Under the pieces are notes generated by a model. That model was not told the origin of the DNA and did not search any database. It saw only the letters and a program-made list of their open reading frames with translations. From contig CAXXFQ010000019.1 in NCBI GenBank assembly GCA_963674475.2, positions 62,001 through 126,000 of the forward strand: DNA of 64,000 nucleotides. Direction: 5' to 3'. Of the stretch, positions 53,841 through 62,824 are shown piece by piece (position 1 is the first letter of the stretch; the number at the start of each line of letters is the position of its first letter). This DNA comes from CAXXFQ01 sp963674475. Lineage in GTDB: Bacteria; Planctomycetota; Planctomycetia; Pirellulales; Thermoguttaceae. The position numbers were made by a program, and so were the translations under genes.

Positions 53841-54919
53841 TTCGTATCGACAAGTTGAGCTATTCGGTTGGAACCTTTTCGCTTCAGGAGATTTCCCTTG
53901 AGGTCGAGCGGGGGGCCTATTTTGTTTTACTCGGGCCCAGCGGGTCGGGGAAAACTCTTTTTTTGGAGTGTCTCTGTGGTTTGAATCAAATTGACACCGG
54001 GCAGATTTCGATCAACTCGCAAGAGGTCACCGATCGTGAGCCGCGCTATCGGCGGGTCGGATATGTGCCGCAAGACTACGCGTTGTTTCCTCATCTTTCG
54101 GTGCGGGAAAATGTGGCGTTCGGTCTGAAATTTGGCGATCAAATCGACAAAGAAAAGAAGCAAACGGTCGATGATTTGCTCGGTCGGTTTGGGATCGAGA
54201 AGTTAGCCGACCGGCTCCCGTTGCGACTGTCTGGTGGTGAAAAACAGCGAACCGCCTTGGCTCGCGCGATTGCGTGTCGGCCGGATGTCCTGCTGTTGGA
54301 CGAGCCGGTCAGCGCGTTGGATGAAATGACTCGGAACGCCCTTTGTCGCGATTTGAAGCGGTTTCAGTCGGAGACGGGAGTGACGACGATTCACGTCTGT
54401 CACAATTTTGCCGAGATGCTTACGGTCGCCGATCGGGTGGGAGTGATCGAGTCGGGCCGTCTTTGGCAGGTGGCCGAGCCGGAGGAGTTGTTGCGACGTC
54501 CGAAAAACGTTCGGGTTGCCCAATTCGTCCAGGCGGGAAATTTGTTGCCGGTTTCGGTCATTCCGCGGGGCGATCGTGTGGCCTTGCGCGGGGCAGGCGG
54601 GATCGACAGCGAAATCGTCCGTCCCGACTGGGTCCAAGGAGAGGCTGATGCCGTTTTGATGATCCGTCCCGAATCGATCTGTGTGGGCGACGTTTTTGCC
54701 GAGCAAGGGAGCGAGGAAACCTTGAGTCTCGACGGGACGGTGGCCGATCTGATCGATATGGGGGCGGTGGTTTATCTTACGGTCGAGTTGGCCGATCGGG
54801 TCGTTTTGTCGGTGAGTCTCGGAAAGCAGGCGTTTTTGAAGGCAAAGCCGGTGTCGGGCGATTTGCTGAAATTGAGTGTCAATAAGGCCGATTTGCATCT
54901 CCTGCCGCAAGAAAACTAG
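53837..54919 (+). CDS. ABC transporter ATPase with TOBE domain
   Basis: A 360-residue ATPase of the ModC/CysA type. Walker A GPSGSGKT (about residue 34), Q-loop VGYVPQDYALFPHLSV, signature LSGGEKQRTALARA, Walker B VLLLDEPVSALDE and the switch His in IHVCHNFAEM are all intact. The last 100 residues are a TOBE domain (SLDGTVADLIDMGAVVYLTVEL; KLSVNKADLHLLP) that can bind oxyanion for feedback control, as in ModC. It overlaps the permease by four bases. With the genes upstream it makes a complete importer. Confidence 0.92.
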   Translation: MIRIDKLSYSVGTFSLQEISLEVERGAYFVLLGPSGSGKTLFLECLCGLNQIDTGQISINSQEVTDREPRYRRVGYVPQDYALFPHLSVRENVAFGLKFGDQIDKEKKQTVDDLLGRFGIEKLADRLPLRLSGGEKQRTALARAIACRPDVLLLDEPVSALDEMTRNALCRDLKRFQSETGVTTIHVCHNFAEMLTVADRVGVIESGRLWQVAEPEELLRRPKNVRVAQFVQAGNLLPVSVIPRGDRVALRGAGGIDSEIVRPDWVQGEADAVLMIRPESICVGDVFAEQGSEETLSLDGTVADLIDMGAVVYLTVELADRVVLSVSLGKQAFLKAKPVSGDLLKLSVNKADLHLLPQEN

Positions 54920-54942
54920 CGGTTTTTTGATAAGCCCGTTGT

Positions 54943-54975
54943 GGTTTTGTTTTTTTGATTCAAGCAAAACCTTTT
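54943..54975 (+). terminator. Weak hairpin after the transporter operon
   Basis: GGTTTTG at 54943-54949 pairs with CAAAACC at 54965-54971, followed by four T. A weak terminator at best. Confidence 0.35.
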
Positions 54976-55147
54976 GCCGAATCGGTGGTTGGATAAAAGG
55001 AGCGGATTTTACTGCCGCGAATTGAATCGATAGAGTGAAACGCCTTGCCTTGGGGAAATCGATTTCATTCGGTTTTCCCTTTTGGAAAAAATTCTTTCCG
55101 GTTTGCCCTTCCTTTAGTCCATTCAAAAACCCTTTCGGAAAAAAACG

Positions 55148-56713
55148 ATGGAATCTTCGCAGAACGAAACGAAAAACGGTCCTCAGCCGCAATCGGCTGA
55201 AGCACGGAAAAATGCCGAGGCAAAAGTCGCCGGAGTAAAAAAGGGCGTTCGGACGCCGTATTCTCATCTGTTTCGGGTCGTGCACTGGGTGATCGGGATT
55301 TCGCTGGTCGGGTTGATCTACAGTGGTATCAGTCTGCACGCCTCGGCCCATCCGGGATGGTCGCTGTTCGACGGGATCGTCCGGCCCTGGATGTGGGAGG
55401 GGCCGGTCGGTGTTTTCCATTTGGTCTTGGGGGTCCTCTTTTCGGCGGCGGCGATTTCGATCGTTTTTTGCTACTCGCAGCGAAACGGAAAGCGGCAGAC
55501 GACCCATTTGGTCCTGCTGGTCGGTTCGCTTTTGACGATCGGCACTGGTTTGATTATGCTGAAGCCGTACGGCCCCTCGGAGGTTTACGTCCTGGCCCGC
55601 TTGACCCATACCGTGGTCGGGCTGGTTGTGTTGCCGCTTGCGTTTGCTTGGCATTTTTGGCTGGGGGTAACCAAAAGACGTCCGGTTCTGGTTCCGGCGT
55701 TTCACCCGACCGCCGCGCCGCGCTGGCGGACGTTTTTCCTCTTTTTTGTTTTGCTGTTTTTCTTCGGCGGACTGATTTTCGGTTTGGTGACGAAACCGGG
55801 CGTCTATTATGATCTGGTTGCCGAGCGTCTCGAGACCCCTGAAGACGATCTCCGAGCGTTGCCGTGGAGCAAGACGCGTCCACTGGTCGTTCCGCTGGCC
55901 AACGGCATTGGCTTTGACCGTGGTCGGACCGATGTGACACTGCGGGCCTTGCATGACGGGAACGAGCTGTTTGTCCTGGCCGAATGGAACGACCCGACCG
56001 AAAGTCGACATTATATCCCTTGGCAAAAAACGGCCGACGGCTGGAAGCGGCTGGTTACCAATCCCAAAGATGAGACCGTTTTTTATGAGGATAAATTCTC
56101 TTTGGTTTTTCCCCTGCAGCCGGACGGCGCCTTTGAGCGTTTCGGGTGCGCGGTCTATTGTCATTTGGGCGAAGGGCACGGGTACGGCTGCAAAGAGGCC
56201 CATCAACCGTCCGACGTTTGGCACTGGAAGGCGGTTCGCACCGATGGCTCTGGACAGGTAGATGATAAATATTGGACCAGGGAGGACGAGAAAGGTGGCC
56301 CGCGACGCGGAGATCCCAAGAAGGGGGGCGGGTATAAGAAAAACGAATCGGGCGACGCGCCCCATCCGGCCAAGTTGCCCGATCAGCTCGCTTCGATTCG
56401 AAAAGGGGCCATTCCAATTGACAAGGCGGTCAACTATTCCAGAGAGCGGGCCGAGCGGATAGTTGAAGAAACGGTGGTTCCGGGGATCCTTTCCGCCCCC
56501 TTTGTTGGCGATCGGGGTGACGTGACCTGTCAATCGTATCATGAAGACGGGCGTTGGCGACTCTATATCCGCCGAAAGCTCGACACGGGCAGCCAGTTTG
56601 ACGTGGAGTTTGTGCCGGGGCAGTCCCGTTCGTTCGGGGTGGCGGCCTTCGACCATACCGGGAAACGACACGCGTACGATTACTCGGTTTATCGTTTGAG
56701 ATTAGAGGAGTAA
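55148..56713 (+). CDS. Cytochrome b561-like/ethylbenzene dehydrogenase-type haem protein
   Basis: A 521-residue fusion. Residues about 37-220 form a four-helix cytochrome b561-like membrane domain with His in FRVVHW, GVFHLVLG, RLTHTVVG and FAWHFWLG, the likely haem b ligands. One more helix follows (about 198-220). Residues about 230-520 form an extracytoplasmic EB_dh-type domain (VTLRALHDGNELFVLAEWND; AVYCHLGEGHGYG; DVWHWKAVRTDG). That domain binds haem in the gamma subunit of DMSO-reductase-family enzymes such as ethylbenzene dehydrogenase. GCAVYCH has a Cys-x3-Cys-His pattern at about residues 334-339, possibly an unusual haem c site. It follows the oxyanion transporter by 228 bases, in keeping with a Mo/W enzyme. 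No catalytic subunit is here. Confidence 0.82.
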   Translation: MESSQNETKNGPQPQSAEARKNAEAKVAGVKKGVRTPYSHLFRVVHWVIGISLVGLIYSGISLHASAHPGWSLFDGIVRPWMWEGPVGVFHLVLGVLFSAAAISIVFCYSQRNGKRQTTHLVLLVGSLLTIGTGLIMLKPYGPSEVYVLARLTHTVVGLVVLPLAFAWHFWLGVTKRRPVLVPAFHPTAAPRWRTFFLFFVLLFFFGGLIFGLVTKPGVYYDLVAERLETPEDDLRALPWSKTRPLVVPLANGIGFDRGRTDVTLRALHDGNELFVLAEWNDPTESRHYIPWQKTADGWKRLVTNPKDETVFYEDKFSLVFPLQPDGAFERFGCAVYCHLGEGHGYGCKEAHQPSDVWHWKAVRTDGSGQVDDKYWTREDEKGGPRRGDPKKGGGYKKNESGDAPHPAKLPDQLASIRKGAIPIDKAVNYSRERAERIVEETVVPGILSAPFVGDRGDVTCQSYHEDGRWRLYIRRKLDTGSQFDVEFVPGQSRSFGVAAFDHTGKRHAYDYSVYRLRLEE

Positions 56714-56748
56714 GAGGGGGCTGGTAAAACGGTGCGTTTTGAGGTTTT

Positions 56749-56786
56749 GGGTGTGGTAGCGAATCTGGCTGCCACACCCTTTTTTA
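56749..56786 (+). terminator. Intrinsic terminator after the haem protein gene
   Basis: Positions 56749-56760 pair with 56768-56779 (12 base pairs, one G:U) around a seven-base loop, followed by a T-run. Confidence 0.9.
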
Positions 56787-56996
56787 TTTGGGTATTTTGA
56801 GTGAGGTAGGTAAGCCGGTCTTATTGGCGGTCGGGCCTAAGTTGAGAACGTGCATTGACTCCCAATGGGGATTTTTGTACAAATCGCCAACCTTTTTCTC
56901 AAGATTTCGTTTATCGGTGCCGACGCGCTTGCTCGCCAAGTCCGGGAATTGGTACCGGTTGACACAATAGTTCACTCGCACCTCTGGACCATCTCG

Positions 56997-59513
56997 ATGG
57001 CCGAAACGGACCAAACCAAACACGATTCACAAGACGGAGCTTCGCCGGAGGACGGTCGTTCTCAGGGTGGGCCGATGCGCCGTTTTTGGAGCGGTTGTCT
57101 GAATCGGTGGCGTCTTGTTTTGGGGCTTGGCGTCGGCGTGGTACTGATCGGCGTGGTGATGGGAGTCGGGTTCGCCTTTTTGATTTCCCAGGCCGAACAG
57201 GCGGTTTCCCAGACGATGATTGAGCGGGCTTTGGAAAAGTTGAGTGAAGGGGATCTGATCGAAGCGACCGATTTGGCCCATCAACTGGCCCGTCGCGAAA
57301 AGATTCCTGAAGAGGAAGCCGGTTCGCCTGCGTTTATTTTGGGGATGATCGCTTACGACAATGGGATGGCCGAATGGCCCAAGGGCGGGCGGGAGGCGTT
57401 TCTGTTGACCTCGAAATATCTCGAAGTGGCTGTCGAAAAAGGGATCCCTGAAGACCAGCATTTCACGGCCTATTCTGCTTTGGGCAAATCGTTTTACTTT
57501 AGTGGGCAGACGGCGGCCAGTCGGCCTTGGCTGAAGAAGGCGATCTCGTTGGCAGCCGATCCGCAAGCGAAGGCGTCGTTGCGTTACCTTTGGGTCGAAG
57601 CGACGCTCGAGGATGCCGAGGCGGACTTCGAAGAAACGCTGGGCGAAAACGGAGCGTTTTTGAAGCTGGAAGATCTCAGCCCCTCCCGACGGGAACAGGG
57701 GATGATCCAAAAAGGAAAAATACTCCTGAAAATGGGCCAGCGCGACGCGAGTCTTCGGCTTTTGGATAAGATGGTTTCGGACAGACCGATTCAGGGCCCT
57801 GCGGCGGCCGAAATCGATCTCCTTCGTGCCGAAGCGTTGCTCCAGGAAACCAAACCATTCGATAACGAGTTTGAAAGCCAAGAGGCCTTGTCGAAAGACC
57901 GGCCGTCGTCCATTGACCAGGCCGAACGTCGGCGAAACCTTGAAGAGGCGATTCGCCTTTTGCGCCAGGCTATTGCCAATTTACAGCCCGGGCAGCAGGC
58001 TGTCGGACGGGCCATGTATCTGATCGGGGTCGGACTGGAGGAGCTGGGCGATTTTCCGGCGACGCTGAAGCAGTGGGACCGATTAAGAAAAGCGTTTCCA
58101 AATTCTCCCGAGGCGCTGGCCAGTCGTTATGCCGAGGCCGTGCACTACTTCAAAGAAGGGCAAGACGAGCAACTCCTCCTCTGCTTTCGGAAGGTTCTCG
58201 AGGCGATCGGAGAATGGGACGCTTTTTCCAATCCGTGGTTGACCCTTGACCAAATACGCCGTCGAAGCCTGAAATTGTATGACTATTTTCAAAGCAAGGG
58301 CGCTTACGAGAAGGCGTTGGCTTTGCTCAAATCGGCCGCTCCCCTTTTTGATCGAGAGCGGTTATGGACGCTTCAAGCGCAGACCGGCCGTCATGGGGGC
58401 GATTCGCTGATCGTTCAGGCGAAAACGGCGGAAACGCCCGAAGAACGTCGTATTCTGCTGCGGAAAGGGCGATTCGCCTATCGCGAGGCGGGATGGACTT
58501 TCGAGCGGCTTGCGCGGTTGCACGAAAAGGATCGACGGCATCCCGATTTGGTTTGGGAAACGGCCCAGTGCTACTTGCAAGGGCACGATTTTACCAACGC
58601 CGAGAAACAATTTCAAAAATATCTCAAAATCGAACTGGTGAAGCGTCAGCCGCAGGCCCTTTTGGGATTGGGCAAGGCGCTGATGTCGCTTGAGAAATGG
58701 GACGAAGCCTTGACCGCGTTCGACGAAGGGATCGATTTTTACCCGAACCATGTCGACATGTTCCAGGCGCGTCTTTTGTCGGCACAGGTCTGCCGGGAGC
58801 TGGTCAAGCTGGACGAAGCCAAACGGCGCTTGGAGGCAAATTTGCTTTCGTCCGGGATCACGCCAAGAAGCGGAATCTGGAAGCAGACCCTTTTCGAACT
58901 GGGCCAACTTTTGCACGATACGGGACAGTTTGACGAGGCGATTCGCCGTCTCGATGAAATGGTTCGCCGTTATCCTGATTCGTCGGAATCGATTTTGGCC
59001 GAATACCTTTTGGCGGATTCTCATCGCCGAAAGGGTTTGGTGATTTACGAATCGCTCGAAAAGGAAGTGGTCGAAAACGCTCGGCTCGAAAAACAAGAAC
59101 AGTTGGATAAACATCTGGCCGAAGCGTATCGAATTTTTCAAGAAGTTCAAGAAAAAATCGCGCACAAGCAACAAGAGACGCCCCTTTTTCCGCTTGAGGA
59201 AAAGCTTTTTCGCAATAGCCAGTTTTTCGCCGCCCAGGTCCTTTTTCGAATGGCCCGATATGATTCGGCGGTCAAAAGTTATTCGTCGATTGCCAATCGA
59301 TACCAAAACCGACCGGTGTCGCTGGAGGCCTATCTTCAGATGGCCCGGATTTACTTGCGACTGGATCGACCCCTTCGCGCCAAACGGGCGATCGAACAGG
59401 CTAAATGGATGTTCGACCGTTTGCCTGAAAACGGGCCGTATGCCCAAACAACCAATTTTGACCGAGCCGGGTGGAAGCAACTCCTCGATTCGTTCGAGCA
59501 GACCGAGCTGTGA
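56997..59513 (+). CDS. TPR-repeat protein with membrane anchor
   Basis: An 838-residue protein. After a polar N-terminus comes a hydrophobic helix at about residues 32-56 (LVLGLGVGVVLIGVVMGVGF), then a long array of helical repeats of TPR type, for example LGKALMSLEKWDEALTAFDEGIDFYP, LLHDTGQFDEAIRRLDEMVRRYP and QVLFRMARYDSAVKSYSSIANRY. These mediate protein-protein contact. Its orientation in the membrane is not known. ATG 56997 is taken because it starts the polar, membrane-ready part; the in-frame 44 residues before it look unlike protein. A ribosome-binding site is not obvious. It ends 40 bases before the small helical gene. Confidence 0.75.
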   Translation: MAETDQTKHDSQDGASPEDGRSQGGPMRRFWSGCLNRWRLVLGLGVGVVLIGVVMGVGFAFLISQAEQAVSQTMIERALEKLSEGDLIEATDLAHQLARREKIPEEEAGSPAFILGMIAYDNGMAEWPKGGREAFLLTSKYLEVAVEKGIPEDQHFTAYSALGKSFYFSGQTAASRPWLKKAISLAADPQAKASLRYLWVEATLEDAEADFEETLGENGAFLKLEDLSPSRREQGMIQKGKILLKMGQRDASLRLLDKMVSDRPIQGPAAAEIDLLRAEALLQETKPFDNEFESQEALSKDRPSSIDQAERRRNLEEAIRLLRQAIANLQPGQQAVGRAMYLIGVGLEELGDFPATLKQWDRLRKAFPNSPEALASRYAEAVHYFKEGQDEQLLLCFRKVLEAIGEWDAFSNPWLTLDQIRRRSLKLYDYFQSKGAYEKALALLKSAAPLFDRERLWTLQAQTGRHGGDSLIVQAKTAETPEERRILLRKGRFAYREAGWTFERLARLHEKDRRHPDLVWETAQCYLQGHDFTNAEKQFQKYLKIELVKRQPQALLGLGKALMSLEKWDEALTAFDEGIDFYPNHVDMFQARLLSAQVCRELVKLDEAKRRLEANLLSSGITPRSGIWKQTLFELGQLLHDTGQFDEAIRRLDEMVRRYPDSSESILAEYLLADSHRRKGLVIYESLEKEVVENARLEKQEQLDKHLAEAYRIFQEVQEKIAHKQQETPLFPLEEKLFRNSQFFAAQVLFRMARYDSAVKSYSSIANRYQNRPVSLEAYLQMARIYLRLDRPLRAKRAIEQAKWMFDRLPENGPYAQTTNFDRAGWKQLLDSFEQTEL

Positions 59514-59553
59514 ATTTTAGTAGGTTCCCCAAAGAGCGTTGCGAGATTATTCG

Positions 59554-60006
59554 ATGACCGAACAGGATACGGCCCAATTGGCCGCTTTGATCGACAACAA
59601 GTTTCGATGTCTTGTGGATCTGCGCGAGATGGGTGTGCGTCAGCTCGAAATGATCCACGGCGGGCAGATGACCGGATTGTTGAAGGTGTTGGGAGCGAAA
59701 CAAAATTTGATCCAACGATTGCAGCGAATCGAACGAGCTTTGGACCCGTATCGGCATCAAGATCCCGAGTCGCGTCCGTGGGGTTCGCAGCAGCAGCGAG
59801 AGAAATCGGCCCGTGAGCTTGAGGCGTGCGAAAAGTTATTGGCTGAGATTGTCGACCAGGAAAAACAATGTCAGACCGAGCTGACTTTGCGTCGAGACCA
59901 GGCGGCCGTTCAGTTGCGTGAAGTGCATCATGCCGACGAAGTGCGAGGTACCTATCGGGACACCGACCCGCGGAAATCGAGACAACTTGATTTGGCTTCC
60001 GGTTAA
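59554..60006 (+). CDS. Small helical protein, possibly FlgN-like chaperone
   Basis: A 150-residue, all-helical protein rich in Gln, Glu, Arg and Leu, with predicted coiled coils (VLGAKQNLIQRLQRIERALDPY; LEACEKLLAEIVDQEKQCQTE). The size, charge and place ahead of flagellar regulator and rod genes fit FlgN-type export chaperones, which hold hook-associated proteins. No diagnostic motif proves it, so this is inference from shape and context. I chose ATG 59554; a TTG five codons before it is an alternative. Confidence 0.55.
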   Translation: MTEQDTAQLAALIDNKFRCLVDLREMGVRQLEMIHGGQMTGLLKVLGAKQNLIQRLQRIERALDPYRHQDPESRPWGSQQQREKSARELEACEKLLAEIVDQEKQCQTELTLRRDQAAVQLREVHHADEVRGTYRDTDPRKSRQLDLASG

Positions 60007-60103
60007 AAGATTTTTTATAACCGTCCCCCTTTTAAAAGACCAATGTGTTTACCGGCAAAAATGGTGATAAGAACCGCTTGCCGGATAAGGAATTTTCAGT
60101 TCG

Positions 60104-60961
60104 ATGACCAACAGTATTTCCCAAGTTGATCCGCTGTCGCTGGGTTCTGACGCCGACCTCGAAACGGTTTTGTCGGCGTGGTACACCGCGACCGTCCAAT
60201 TGGAGCGGACGCACGAGGCGTTGCGCGAGGAAGTCAAGCGCCTGACCGGGGAACTTGAGGTCAAAAATCGGGAGTTGGCACGCAAAGACCGTTTGGCCGA
60301 CCTCGGTCGAATGGCGTCGCACATTGCCCATGAGGTGCGAAACAACCTCGTGCCCGTGACGCTTTATTTGAGTTTGCTTCGACGTCGAGTGGCCGACGAT
60401 TGTTCCTGCGGAGAAATTTTGGATAAGGTCGAGGCCGGTTTCACCGCTTTGGACGTGACGGTCCACGATCTGCTGCACTTCACGGCCGATCGGGACCCGC
60501 GGCGCGAAATGTTTTTGGTTTCCGAGCTGATCGAGGAGGTTGTCGAGTCATTGGCACCGCAGTTTTCAGCGCAATCGATCGACGCGACACACACGGTTGA
60601 CTCGGAGTTGACCGTGTGGGCCGATCGCGACATGCTTCGCCGTGCGATTCTGAACTTGACGCTCAACGCGATCGACATCATGCCCGAAGGGGGCCGATTG
60701 GAAGTTTGTGCCGTCGAGCGAGAGACGGGAATTGAAATCGAGGTGGCCGACACGGGGCCGGGGCTTTCGGACGAGGTGGCCGGAAAACTGTTCGACCCGT
60801 TTTTCACGACCAAAAGTAGCGGAACCGGCCTGGGGCTGGCGATCGTGGCCCGCATTGTCGAGGTCCACGGCGGCCAGATCGTCGTGTCGAATCGCCCCGA
60901 AGGAGGAGCCGTTTTTACTTTACAACTGCCGAGCGTGGTTTCGAAGGAGTCTGCCGCATGA
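60104..60961 (+). CDS. Cytosolic sensor histidine kinase (NtrB/FlrB-like)
   Basis: A 285-residue kinase with no membrane segment. A short coiled-coil input (about residues 20-65) leads to HisKA with the phospho-His in MASHIAHEVRNNLVPVTL, then HATPase_c with NLTLNAIDIMPEGG (N box), VADTGPGLSDEV (G1), FFTTKSSGTGLGLAIVARIV (F and G2). The HExRN pattern is that of NtrB-like kinases that feed NtrC-type regulators. Its TGA overlaps the ATG of the next gene (60958-60961), so the pair is co-translated. FlrB/FleS control flagellar genes in other bacteria. Confidence 0.92.
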   Translation: MTNSISQVDPLSLGSDADLETVLSAWYTATVQLERTHEALREEVKRLTGELEVKNRELARKDRLADLGRMASHIAHEVRNNLVPVTLYLSLLRRRVADDCSCGEILDKVEAGFTALDVTVHDLLHFTADRDPRREMFLVSELIEEVVESLAPQFSAQSIDATHTVDSELTVWADRDMLRRAILNLTLNAIDIMPEGGRLEVCAVERETGIEIEVADTGPGLSDEVAGKLFDPFFTTKSSGTGLGLAIVARIVEVHGGQIVVSNRPEGGAVFTLQLPSVVSKESAA

Positions 60962-62418
60962 GCCATTTGCCGCGAGAAAAAAACAAGACGCTGCTGGAAA
61001 CCGGATCGGTGTTGGTGGTCGACGATCATCGTCAGGCGCGCGAATCGATGGCCTTTGTCCTGGGACAGGCCGGGCATCGGGTCGAGTGCGGTTCCTGTGC
61101 GGCCGAGGCGTTGGAACGAATCGGGCAAAAACGGTTCGATTGCATCGTTACCGATTTACAGATGCCCGGGATGAGCGGAATTGAACTGATCGAAGAACTG
61201 CGTCGGCGAAAGTACCCGGCCGAAGTGGTCATGGTTACCGCGTACGCCTCGGTCGAGACGGCGGTTCGGGCGATGCGTCACGGGGCGTTCGACTATATCG
61301 AAAAACCGTTCGACGTTGACCAGTTGGAGCGCCTGGTCGGGCGGGCCGTTCGCAACGGACGTCTGATGCAAGACCGGGGCCCGGCGCAAGAAGAAAACAA
61401 TCATAAAGTTGGTCCGCAGTCGCCGGTGATGATCGGAACCAGCGCGGCGATGCGGGAACTGCAAGAAAGGATCGACCAGGTTGCCCCGACTCAGGAGACC
61501 GTGTTGATCATGGGCGAAAGCGGGACCGGCAAGGAGCTGGTCGCCGGTGCGATCCACACGGCCAGCCAGCGTGCGACCGGTCCGATGGTCCGGCTGAACT
61601 GTCCGGTTTTGGCGGCCCATTTGATGGAGAGCGAACTGTTCGGTCACGAAAAAGGGGCGTTTACCGGTGCCGAGTCGGCGCGGATTGGACGGTTCGAAAT
61701 GGCCGACCACGGGTCGATCCTTTTGGACGAAGTGACCGAAATCGATCTCGGGCTTCAAGCGAAGTTGTTGCGGGTTTTGCAGGAACGGTCGTTCGAGCGG
61801 GTCGGGGCGAGTCAGACGCGAGAGGTCGACGTTCGGGTCTTGGCCACGACGAACCGGGACCTTCAAAAGGAGGTGGCCGAGGGCCGTTTTCGACAAGACC
61901 TGTATTTCCGGCTGGCGGTCGTGCCGATTTGGGTGCCGCCGCTTCGACAGCGGATCGAAGACGTGCCGGAACTGGTGGACCATTTTTTGCGGTTGGCCGC
62001 CGACCGTTTGGGACGCGGGCCGTGTGAGTTGAGCGACGCCGCGCGAAACCTGTTGACCGACTATCACTGGCCGGGAAATGTTCGCGAGTTGGAGAACCTG
62101 ATGACACGCGTGAGTGTTTTGGCCGGGGACAGCTCGATCGACGCCGATCGGTTGCGCAGTTGGATGCAACTCGATCCGAGTCGGCCGTTGCCGCAAAAAA
62201 GGTTTTCGGATGAAGCGGCCGGGTCCGCGACGACGATTTCGGTCGGAACGAGCCTGGAAGAGACTGAACGTCGTTTGATCGAAGCGACGCTGGCCCACTT
62301 TGACGGGCATCGGGCCAAGACGGCCGAGGCGCTGGGGATTGGGATTCGAACGTTACAGACGAAGCTGCGTCAGTACGGTTATGCTCCGCGATCGAAGCCG
62401 TTGGCGAAGGCCGGGTAG
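60958..62418 (+). CDS. Sigma-54 response regulator (NtrC/FlrC-like)
   Basis: A 486-residue regulator. Receiver domain at about residues 18-130 (VLVVDDHRQARESM; CIVTDLQMPGMSG with the phospho-Asp; VTAYASVE; YIEKPFD with Lys). AAA+ domain with Walker A GESGTGKE, GAFTGA, HGSILLDEVTEIDLGLQAK and the PGNVRELENL block; Fis-type HTH at the end (RRLIEATLAHFDGHRAKTAE, IGIRTLQTKLRQYG). It is activated by the kinase upstream, with which it overlaps by four bases, and is followed by flgB/flgC, so flagellar control is the likely job. Confidence 0.94.
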   Translation: MSHLPREKNKTLLETGSVLVVDDHRQARESMAFVLGQAGHRVECGSCAAEALERIGQKRFDCIVTDLQMPGMSGIELIEELRRRKYPAEVVMVTAYASVETAVRAMRHGAFDYIEKPFDVDQLERLVGRAVRNGRLMQDRGPAQEENNHKVGPQSPVMIGTSAAMRELQERIDQVAPTQETVLIMGESGTGKELVAGAIHTASQRATGPMVRLNCPVLAAHLMESELFGHEKGAFTGAESARIGRFEMADHGSILLDEVTEIDLGLQAKLLRVLQERSFERVGASQTREVDVRVLATTNRDLQKEVAEGRFRQDLYFRLAVVPIWVPPLRQRIEDVPELVDHFLRLAADRLGRGPCELSDAARNLLTDYHWPGNVRELENLMTRVSVLAGDSSIDADRLRSWMQLDPSRPLPQKRFSDEAAGSATTISVGTSLEETERRLIEATLAHFDGHRAKTAEALGIGIRTLQTKLRQYGYAPRSKPLAKAG

Positions 62419-62824
62419 CGGAGGTGATTTCGCGAGGAGGCTGGAGTGAGTTTCACTTTAGTGTCGCGTTGCACCGGCCGTGGGAGAGTTCCCGTGGTTG
62501 GAGCAAGTCGAGTTTTGGAAGATGTTTTGAATTGCCCATTTTTAATAAAGCCGCAAGGAACCCGCCAGACTCACGTGAAATACACCAAAAATGGCGAATC
62601 GGCAATAACGGCCGGTTTGTCAACGCGCCGATTCGGCCGAACGGCTTTGGAGCGGTTTGAAAAGGCGAAAAGGGATGGAAGGCATTTTGGGTAAATCGGG
62701 ATACCGAAAAAGCGTGTAACCCGTTGTGGTAAAATAGGTTATTTTCCTTCATGAATGAATTAAAAAACAATCCGACACGGCAAACGGCATGTCGATTGCA
62801 TTACGGAAGGAGGCAAATTCGCCT
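62419..62824. other. Intergenic region before flgB
   Basis: No gene I can support. It is likely to hold the flagellar promoter. A TAAAAT box lies at 62730-62735 without a clear -35. The only sigma-54-like site found is at 62785-62800 (see next entry). Confidence 0.5.
62785..62800 (+). promoter_or_regulatory. Candidate sigma-54 promoter of flgB
   Basis: CGGCATGTCGATTGCA has GG and GC with the correct spacing (GG at 62786-62787, GC at 62798-62799) and nine of eleven consensus bases. The start point would be near 62811, within the AAGGAGG ribosome-binding site (62806-62812), which is a problem for this reading. Confidence 0.3.

Noticed and set aside
54203..56671. Open frame of 822 codons antisense to the ABC ATPase and haem protein genes
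   Set aside because: It spans two well-supported genes on the other strand and an intergenic region, and shows no family features.
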